From the NCBI GenBank assembly GCA_964534765.1, contig CAZHRJ010000100.1, forward strand, positions 1 through 11,505: a stretch of 11,505 nucleotides of DNA. Direction: 5' to 3'. Numbering within the stretch: position 1 is the stretch's first letter; every line of letters starts with the position of its first letter. Shown piece after piece: positions 1-4,966 of this stretch. The position numbers and the translations under genes are program-made. The notes beneath the pieces are model-generated. The model was not told the DNA's origin and searched no databases. It worked only from the letters and a program-made list of their open reading frames with translations. Source of the DNA: CAZHRJ01 sp964534765 (GTDB lineage: Bacteria > Lindowbacteria > 2-12-FULL-62-27).

Positions 1-2
1 GG

Positions 3-476
3 TTGGACCCTGCCATTCTCGAAAAAAGATCCCCCTCCGCCGGCCGACGCCTGGCGCAGCTGGGCCGGGGAGAGGCGGACGCGGTCGTGGCACCGCTTTC
101 CAAGCCAACCCGGTTGTCACGGGACGGGATGGTCCGGCTGTCCGACAGCCTCAAACTCCAGAACCGGTACCTGCTCCAGCTGGCCCAGGAATTGTCCGAC
201 CAGCTCATCAAGGGCGGCCATGCCGCGTTCGCTCTCCATTTGGATGTCACGGGCGGAGGCCAGCGCTTATCCCTGAGGTACCGGTTTCTGCTCCCAACCG
301 TTCGGCCCTCCTCCATCATGATCGGGACCACCTCCATGTTTAAACAGGTTCGGGAACGGCTCCCGCCGGACTCGATCCTCCAGATTACTCTCTGCATCGA
401 CGACATCGTCTACGACCGCGAGGTCTATCAGATGCGGGGCGGTCCGCGTGCGGACTTGGAAGTGATGCGGGAGTAG
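3..476 (+). CDS. Y-family DNA polymerase (DinB/Pol IV-like), C-terminal fragment
   Basis: This is the 3' end of a gene that enters from the left edge; the reading frame is open to the window start, so the TTG at base 3 is probably not the real start. What remains fits the end of the thumb and the little-finger domain of Y-family translesion polymerases. Near residues 19-29 an LAQLGRGEADAVV stretch matches the family's 'LARGxDxxPV' segment. It is followed by KPTRLSRDGMV, where DinB has its K-x-I-S-x-E-x-T-F block. A helix (LLQLAQELSDQLIKGG) comes next, then beta strands with an LSLRYRFLLP segment like the family's 'TxTRSxxLPxPT'. The catalytic palm (DE residues) lies outside the window, so activity cannot be judged. 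By family knowledge the little finger grips DNA during lesion bypass. It ends 27 bases before uvrB on the same strand, so joint transcription of two damage-response genes is plausible. The similarity is moderate, and an ImuB/UmuC-like protein cannot be excluded. Confidence 0.62.
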   Translation: MDPAILEKRSPSAGRRLAQLGRGEADAVVAPLSKPTRLSRDGMVRLSDSLKLQNRYLLQLAQELSDQLIKGGHAAFALHLDVTGGGQRLSLRYRFLLPTVRPSSIMIGTTSMFKQVRERLPPDSILQITLCIDDIVYDREVYQMRGGPRADLEVMRE

Positions 477-490
477 GTCGACACTCCCGC
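467..490 (+). other. Perfect 8-bp inverted repeat at the end of the DinB-like gene, ahead of uvrB
   Basis: GCGGGAGT (467-474) pairs perfectly with ACTCCCGC (483-490) across an 8-base loop. The TAG stop codon of the upstream gene (474-476) lies at the 3' end of the left arm and the start of the loop. No T-run follows, so it is not a classical intrinsic terminator. It could act as a weak attenuator, an RNA-processing hairpin or an operator in front of uvrB. Confidence 0.45.
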
Positions 491-503
491 TACTGTTCCC
501 GGC

Positions 504-2519
504 ATGAATGCGTTTGAACTGGTTTCCCCATACGACCCGGCTGGAGATCAGCCCCAAGCCATCGACGCCCTCGCGCGCGGGGTTGAATCCGGCAAGCGCT
601 TTCAAACTCTCCTCGGCGTCACCGGCTCCGGAAAAACCTTTACGCTGGCCAGCGTGATCGCCAGGGTCCAGCGTCCGACGCTGGTCATCTCTCACAACAA
701 AACCCTGACCGCACAACTCTTCTCCGAGTTCGGCCACTTTTTCCCCCGAAACGAAACCCATTACTTCGTGAGCTTCTACGACTATTATCAGCCGGAAAGC
801 TACATTCCGCAGACCGACACCTACATCGAGAAGGATTCGGATATCAACGACCGGATCGACCGGCTCAGGCTGGCGGCCACGGCCGCCGTGCTGACCCGGC
901 GGGATTCCATCGTCGTGTCGTCCGTGTCGTGCATTTACGGTATCGGTTCCCCGGCCGATTTCCTCGAAATGGTCCAGGTCGTCCGGGTCGGCGAAACCTA
1001 TACTCAGAAAAAACTCCTTCAGCGGCTCGTCAGCATGCAGTATCAGAACGGCCAGATGGATTTCCGCCGGGGAACATTCCGCGTCCGGGGGGACTTGATC
1101 GAGGTCTATCCCGCCTATGCCACGCTGGCGTACCGGCTGGAATTTTTTGGCGATACGTTGGAGCGGATCGTGGAAGAGGAGCCGATCACCGGACACGCGC
1201 GCAAGTCGCTCGATTTCGCCGTGATCTATCCGGCCAAACATTACGTCACCACGGATGAAAAAAGAAAAAAAGCGATCCAGACCATCGAAGAGGAACTCCG
1301 CGGCCACCTGGAGAAAATGCGTGGCGACGGGAAGGACCTCTATGCCGAGCGGCTCAAGTCCCGGACGCTGTACGACCTCGAAATGCTGGCCGAAATCGGA
1401 TACTGCAAGGGGATCGAAAATTATTCCAGACATTTGTCCGGGCGGTCGCCTGGAGAACCTCCCTTTACCCTGATCGATTATTTCGCCCACTGCGGCCGGA
1501 CCGCGGATCGGGTCCCGCCCGAAGGCCGCATGAGGGACCCCGCCGCCGGCCCGGGGGATTTCCTGACCATTATCGACGAAAGCCATGTGACGATTCCCCA
1601 GCTCCACGCGATGCTGAACGGCGACCGCGCGCGGAAAAAAAATCTGGTCGAGTTCGGGTTCCGCCTGCCGTGCGCCTTCGACAACCGGCCGCTCGGTTTC
1701 GAGGAGTTTCTTCAGTCGGTCGGGCAGGTCATCTTTTCCTCGGCCACTCCGGGAGACTATGAACTGTCGGTTTCCGAGCAGGTCGTGGAACAGATCGTCC
1801 GGCCCACGGGTCTGGTCGATCCCGAAATATCGGTGCGGCCGGTTGAGGGACAGGTCGATGACCTGATGCGCGAAGTCCGCGCCTGCGCGTCGGCCGGAGA
1901 GCGAGTGCTGGTGACGACATTGACCAAGAAGATGGCGGAGGATCTGACCGCCTTTTTATGCCAGGAAAAATTGCGCGTGAAATACATGCACGCCGATGTC
2001 CTGACGCTGGAGCGGATCAAAATTCTCCGGGATCTCCGCCTGGGCCGGTTTGACGTCCTCGTCGGAATCAATCTGCTGCGCGAAGGCCTCGATCTGCCCG
2101 AGGTGGCGCTGGTGGCGATCCTCGACGCGGATCAGGAGGGATTCTTGCGGTCAAAGGTCGCCCTCATCCAGACCATCGGCCGCGCCGCGCGGCATCTTCG
2201 GGGACGGGTGATTTTGTACGCGTCAAAAACGACAAAGGCGATGGAAGACGCGATCCTCGAAACCGGCCGACGGCGGAAAAAACAGATGGCATACAATGTC
2301 AAACACGGCATTACCCCGCGGTCGGCCAAAAGCGAGATCAAGGAGGAATTGGTCGAACAGGATCAGATTATCGAGATCGCGGAACAGGTCAAGGACAAAA
2401 AGGAACTCGTCCGGAGGCTGGAACGCGAAATGTTCGCCGCTGCGGACGCGCTGGAGTTCGAAAAAGCCGCGGCGCTAAGGGACGTGATAGCGGATTTGGA
2501 GCAGAAACGAGGCCGCTGA
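504..2519 (+). CDS. uvrB: Excinuclease ABC subunit B (UvrB)
   Basis: UvrB is the damage-verifying helicase-like ATPase of nucleotide excision repair. UvrA loads it on DNA and it then recruits UvrC. The 671-residue protein is full length (usual length about 660-675). Visible motifs are Walker A GVTGSGKT (38-45); the DNA-clamping beta-hairpin region rich in tyrosines (Y92, Y94, Y95, Y100); Walker B DESH (358-361); the SSATPGDYE helicase motif; GINLLREGLDLPEV and QTIGRAAR (motifs V and VI); the HGITP segment; and a C-terminal UVR domain (last ~35 residues, LERxMxxAAxxLEFEKAAxLRD). An oddity is that about 21 extra residues sit between LIDYF (323-327) and DFLTIIDESH, where the family normally has only two or three. 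The insert is in frame and all downstream motifs are intact, so this is not a frameshift. The ATG at 504 gives the standard N-terminus (FELVSPYDPAGDQPQAI) but has no recognisable Shine-Dalgarno site. The gene ends against the bfr stop codon with no gap. Confidence 0.98.
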   Translation: MNAFELVSPYDPAGDQPQAIDALARGVESGKRFQTLLGVTGSGKTFTLASVIARVQRPTLVISHNKTLTAQLFSEFGHFFPRNETHYFVSFYDYYQPESYIPQTDTYIEKDSDINDRIDRLRLAATAAVLTRRDSIVVSSVSCIYGIGSPADFLEMVQVVRVGETYTQKKLLQRLVSMQYQNGQMDFRRGTFRVRGDLIEVYPAYATLAYRLEFFGDTLERIVEEEPITGHARKSLDFAVIYPAKHYVTTDEKRKKAIQTIEEELRGHLEKMRGDGKDLYAERLKSRTLYDLEMLAEIGYCKGIENYSRHLSGRSPGEPPFTLIDYFAHCGRTADRVPPEGRMRDPAAGPGDFLTIIDESHVTIPQLHAMLNGDRARKKNLVEFGFRLPCAFDNRPLGFEEFLQSVGQVIFSSATPGDYELSVSEQVVEQIVRPTGLVDPEISVRPVEGQVDDLMREVRACASAGERVLVTTLTKKMAEDLTAFLCQEKLRVKYMHADVLTLERIKILRDLRLGRFDVLVGINLLREGLDLPEVALVAILDADQEGFLRSKVALIQTIGRAARHLRGRVILYASKTTKAMEDAILETGRRRKKQMAYNVKHGITPRSAKSEIKEELVEQDQIIEIAEQVKDKKELVRRLEREMFAAADALEFEKAAALRDVIADLEQKRGR

Positions 2520-2996
2520 TCAGGTAGTCGGGTGAAGATGTTCCGTCAGGTATCGGGCCAGGCCGATTTCGGAGATCGCGTGGAGCTGGGACTCGATCCA
2601 GTCGGCGTGTTCCTCCTCTTCGACGAGAATCCTGGCGGCCATCTCCCGCGTGCCGTTGTCGCCGACGTCCACCATCTTTTTGATCCCCTGATTGAGACAG
2701 TCGATGATCCCCTTTTCCATCTCCCAGTTGATCTGAAACTGTTTCTGGATGTCGCTCCCGATTTTCATCTTGTTGTAGGCCGCCATGTTCGGTATCCCGT
2801 CCAGATACAGAATGCGGTCAATCACCAGCTCGGCGTGTTTCATCTCCTCGATCGATTCCTTCTGAAAAATCCCGTGTAGCTTCTCGTATCCCCAGTTCTT
2901 CGCCATCTTGGCCTGGCAAAAATAGATGTTGATGGCGGTCAATTCGAACCGTAACATTTCATTTAACAATTTCAGCGATTCCGGGTGCCCTTTCAT
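2520..2996 (-). CDS. bfr: Bacterioferritin
   Basis: Bacterioferritin forms a 24-subunit cytoplasmic cage that oxidises Fe(II) and stores it as a ferric mineral, with haem bound at subunit dimer interfaces. The protein has 158 residues, the usual length. All ferroxidase-centre ligands occupy the same positions as in E. coli Bfr: E18, E51, H54, E94, E127 and H130, with Y25 also kept. The haem-ligating M52 is present in the EEMKHAE motif, which marks this as a true bacterioferritin rather than a haem-free ferritin. The ATG at 2996 is supported by an AAGAGGAG Shine-Dalgarno site (plus-strand 3007-3014), about 10 bases upstream. The gene is convergent with uvrB, and the two stop codons together form TGATCA with no spacer. 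There is no iron-uptake gene or ferredoxin partner next to it. Regulation by an iron sensor is likely from family knowledge, but I could not identify a Fur box. Confidence 0.96.
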   Translation of the reverse strand: MKGHPESLKLLNEMLRFELTAINIYFCQAKMAKNWGYEKLHGIFQKESIEEMKHAELVIDRILYLDGIPNMAAYNKMKIGSDIQKQFQINWEMEKGIIDCLNQGIKKMVDVGDNGTREMAARILVEEEEHADWIESQLHAISEIGLARYLTEHLHPTT

Positions 2997-3024
2997 GAAT
3001 GCGTGACTCCTCTTGTTTATTCCT

Positions 3025-3043
3025 TGCCGGCCCGTGGCCGGCA
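3025..3043 (-). other. Strong GC hairpin in the bfr 5' leader
   Basis: TGCCGGCC (3025-3032) and GGCCGGCA (3036-3043) form a perfect 8-bp stem with a CGT loop, extendable by a U-G and a C-G pair in the plus-strand version. On the bfr strand it lies about 10 bases upstream of the Shine-Dalgarno site. No U-tract follows on either strand. It may affect bfr mRNA stability or translation, or be a protein-binding operator. Confidence 0.5.
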
Positions 3044-3068
3044 GGATGGGATCGACCTTCTCTATCTA

Positions 3069-3097
3069 AACTTACCTCCCGCCAACGCTTTTGGCAA
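3069..3097 (-). promoter_or_regulatory. Candidate sigma-70-type promoter for bfr
   Basis: Read on the minus strand, TTGCCA (plus 3092-3097) is followed after exactly 17 bases by TAAGTT (plus 3069-3074). Transcription would begin near 3062 and give a leader of about 65 bases containing the 3025-3043 hairpin and the bfr Shine-Dalgarno site. The -10 match is poor (T, A and final T only), so this is the best candidate rather than a firm call. Confidence 0.3.
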
Positions 3098-3135
3098 CTT
3101 CGCGGTTGGTGATCGGGCGACGTTTCTCCTGGATC

Positions 3136-3164
3136 TTTTTTTTCGGGCGGATTTCTAGTACTAT
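3136..3164 (+). promoter_or_regulatory. Weak candidate promoter for tRNA-Arg
   Basis: TACTAT (3159-3164) resembles a -10 element. Seventeen bases upstream lies only a T-run (3136-3143) with no good -35 hexamer. Initiation near 3171 would leave a 5' leader of about 54 bases for RNase P to remove. The position is sensible, but the sequence match is weak. Confidence 0.25.
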
Positions 3165-3224
3165 TCCGCAGTCAGTGGACGACGCGTCCCCGACGCGGTC
3201 GTGCGCATCCGGCACGGCCCATGG

Positions 3225-3298
3225 GCGCCCATAGCTCAGCTGGATAGAGCGTCGGCCTGCGGAGCCGAAGGTCAGAGGTTCGACTCCTCTTGGGCGCG
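3225..3298 (+). tRNA. tRNA-Arg, anticodon GCG
   Basis: A complete cloverleaf can be drawn. The acceptor stem GCGCCCA (3225-3231) pairs fully with TGGGCGC (3291-3297), with discriminator G3298. The D stem is GCTC/GAGC with the loop AGCTGGATA. The anticodon stem TCGGC/GCCGA (3252-3256/3264-3268) encloses the loop CTGCGGA. The variable loop is AGGTC, and the T arm is AGAGG-TTCGACT-CCTCT. Positions 34-36 are GCG (3259-3261), which reads CGC and CGU arginine codons. The body closely resembles the CCG-anticodon tRNA-Arg of E. coli as I recall it, including the GCGCCC acceptor start. CCA is not encoded and must be added enzymatically. A GCG anticodon is unusual for a bacterium, where CGY codons are normally read by ACG (inosine-modified) tRNA. 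The 3' end lies three bases from the stop of the convergent epimerase-like gene. Confidence 0.93.
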
Positions 3299-3301
3299 GT
3301 T

Positions 3302-4069
3302 TTATCCCACCTCCAACCTCATCCCAAAATCGTATTCTTCCCCGGCCGACACCTCCACCCGCTCGCCCGGCCGAAAAATCGACCCCACACCGGCAGCCCA
3401 GGGCTCAAAGCAGATGTAATCCTCACGGTCCGACCAGATCACCAGTTTGCCCTGCGGCCGAAGAAATCCTCCCATGGGTATCATCGACACCCGGCCGGCA
3501 TCCGCTATTTCCAGATCCACCCGCTGGATCGGTAATATCAGCGATTCATCCAGTCGATAGGTCGACAGGTCAAACCCGGCCACAGTCGTCTCCATTCGGT
3601 TCCGGCCGCTCGCCGGAATCATAAAATAGGGATGCAGACCCGGCGCTGTCCATAGAGGATTTTTCGAAAGATTCCGGATCCGCATCCGGTAGACAATAGC
3701 GGAAGGTTCAAGCTCAATGAGGACGGTCAAGTCAAAATCCATGGGGAAGATGGATCGGGTTTCGGACGTGCTTGCGAGATGAAATTCCGCCGTCGCCGGA
3801 TTCCGTGAGACTCGAACGGTTTCCCATGCCCGGTCTCGGGCAAACCCGTGCTGGACCAGGGAAAACCCCGCGGGTTGAGCGCCGGCCGATCCGGCCTGCG
3901 GAAAAAGGATGGGAATCCCGCCCCGGCGTTTGGGCTTGCCGCCGACCTGGTGAATTCCATCCGGCAGCAGAATTTCCCGCGACCCGACTGAAAACCGGGT
4001 GACAGCCAGACCCTTCCGGGGGTCGACCGCCGCCCGAGCCAACCCCGATTCGAGATCGATCACCGACAT
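3302..4069 (-). CDS. Aldose 1-epimerase family protein (hexose-6-phosphate mutarotase-like)
   Basis: This protein belongs to the galactose mutarotase-like beta-sandwich family, which interconverts the alpha and beta anomers of aldoses or of hexose 6-phosphates, probably in the cytoplasm (no signal peptide is visible). Counting from the ATG at 4069 it has 255 residues. The family signatures are in order: RRGGIPILFPQ (about 48-58); QHGFARDRAW with the likely catalytic H74; GLHPYF with H146; and CFEPW with the proposed general base E222. The GGIPILFPQ and HGFAR segments resemble YeaD-type D-hexose-6-phosphate mutarotases more than GalM, but substrate cannot be fixed from sequence. A GTG two codons upstream (4075) is an alternative start. 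I prefer the ATG because a weak GAG-containing ribosome site is better spaced to it. The gene is divergent from the xdh operon (69 bases apart) and convergent with the tRNA, and it stands alone on its strand. Confidence 0.85.
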   Translation of the reverse strand: MSVIDLESGLARAAVDPRKGLAVTRFSVGSREILLPDGIHQVGGKPKRRGGIPILFPQAGSAGAQPAGFSLVQHGFARDRAWETVRVSRNPATAEFHLASTSETRSIFPMDFDLTVLIELEPSAIVYRMRIRNLSKNPLWTAPGLHPYFMIPASGRNRMETTVAGFDLSTYRLDESLILPIQRVDLEIADAGRVSMIPMGGFLRPQGKLVIWSDREDYICFEPWAAGVGSIFRPGERVEVSAGEEYDFGMRLEVG

Positions 4070-4102
4070 ACCCACACTCTACCACAGTCCGTCCGCTAAT
4101 TC

Positions 4103-4131
4103 TGGATTTTGCCCGCGTTGTGCGCTATACT
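4103..4131 (+). promoter_or_regulatory. Candidate promoter of the xdh operon, predicting a leaderless transcript
   Basis: TATACT (4126-4131) matches five of six bases of the sigma-70 -10 consensus. The hexamer 17 bases upstream (TGGATT, 4103-4108) is a poor -35. Counting six bases from the -10 places the transcription start on G4138, the first base of the likely GTG start codon, where no Shine-Dalgarno sequence exists. The promoter lies in the short gap to the divergent epimerase-like gene. Confidence 0.4.
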
Positions 4132-4137
4132 CCGGTC

Positions 4138-4959
4138 GTGAACAGCCAGGAAAAACTTCAGGAAGAATTGGCGGAGTGCTTAAAGCGCGGCGCCGGCGTG
4201 GCGGTGGCGACCGTCATCGCATCCGACTTGTCCACTCCCCAGGGGCCGGGAGCCAAAATGCTGGTCTATCCGGATGGCGTTGTTTCGGGAACGGTCGGCG
4301 GCGGCCCGGTGGAGGCTTTCGTCAAGAAGGAGGCAATCGAAGCCCTGAAAGAGGAGAAGCCCCGTCTCGCCGACTATCGGCTGGTGATGTCTGAAACAGG
4401 CATGTACTGCGGCGGCAAGATGAGTTTTTTTATCGAGGTTTACCCGCCTGCGTCGACTCTGTTTGTGTTCGGCGCCGGCCATGTAGGCCGAGCGACGGCG
4501 CGACTGGCGGAATTTCTAGGAATGCCCGCCGTTCTGATCGACGACCGGCCGGAATACGCCGACCCCAAACTCTATCCATGCGCCACCGTTGTCTGTGAGT
4601 CCTATGATTTCGTCTTTGACAAACTCGCCATCACGGCCCGGGATTACGTGGTGATCGTCACCCGCTGCCATACCCACGACGAGATTTGCCTCGAAAAGGC
4701 CATGCGAACGCCGGCGGCCTATGTAGGCGTGATCGGGAGCAAAACCAAGATCAGGACGCTGTTTGGGCATCTCAATAAACGCGGGGTGAAACCCCAGTCT
4801 GATCCGCGCGTCTTCGCCCCGATCGGCCTGGATCTGGGAGACGAAACCGTTGAAAATATCGCACTGTCCATCCACGCCGAACTGGCCAAACTGAAATCCG
4901 GCCGCGGCGGCGCGCACATGCGGGAGTCTTTGGCGGACCGCGAGGAAAAAGCCGGCTGA
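4138..4959 (+). CDS. xdhC: XdhC/CoxI family molybdenum cofactor maturation protein
   Basis: XdhC proteins bind molybdenum cofactor, help it acquire its terminal sulfido ligand, and deliver it to xanthine-dehydrogenase-family apoenzymes in the cytoplasm. From the GTG at 4138 the protein has 273 residues. The N-terminal XdhC/CoxI domain has an STPQGPGAKMLV stretch (canonical 'SxPRxPGAKMLV'), VSGTVGGG (about 49-56) and MYCGGK (about 89-94). The C-terminal Rossmann-like domain has FGAGHVGRA (about 111-119), DDRPEYA, TRCHTHDE (about 175-182), YVGVIGSK (about 195-202) and PIGLDLGDET (about 228-237). In many relatives GGG is followed by Cys-Val-Glu; here it is Pro-Val-Glu. A GTG at 4120 is also in frame, but it lies upstream of the TATACT element and adds residues atypical of the family. 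The gene is first in the operon and ends seven bases before the molybdopterin subunit. The symbol follows the Rhodobacter usage for the maturation factor; in E. coli xdhC means the Fe-S subunit. Confidence 0.9.
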   Translation: MNSQEKLQEELAECLKRGAGVAVATVIASDLSTPQGPGAKMLVYPDGVVSGTVGGGPVEAFVKKEAIEALKEEKPRLADYRLVMSETGMYCGGKMSFFIEVYPPASTLFVFGAGHVGRATARLAEFLGMPAVLIDDRPEYADPKLYPCATVVCESYDFVFDKLAITARDYVVIVTRCHTHDEICLEKAMRTPAAYVGVIGSKTKIRTLFGHLNKRGVKPQSDPRVFAPIGLDLGDETVENIALSIHAELAKLKSGRGGAHMRESLADREEKAG

Positions 4960-4966
4960 TTTTTTA

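Noticed and set aside
267..1607. A 446-codon open frame antisense to the DinB-like gene and uvrB
   Set aside because: It lies wholly opposite well-identified coding sequence, has no recognisable domain, and is explained by GC-rich codon structure.
3222..3297. TGGGCGC direct repeats at the two ends of the tRNA as attachment sites of an integrated element
   Set aside because: The copies simply reflect the acceptor stem and its palindromic leader; no integrase or foreign cargo is nearby.
3299..3304. An intrinsic terminator for the tRNA at the short T-run
   Set aside because: Only four T residues follow the acceptor stem, and no separate hairpin is present.
4120..4137. An earlier GTG start for xdhC
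   Set aside because: It lies upstream of the TATACT element and adds six residues atypical of the family; the GTG at 4138 gives the usual N-terminus.
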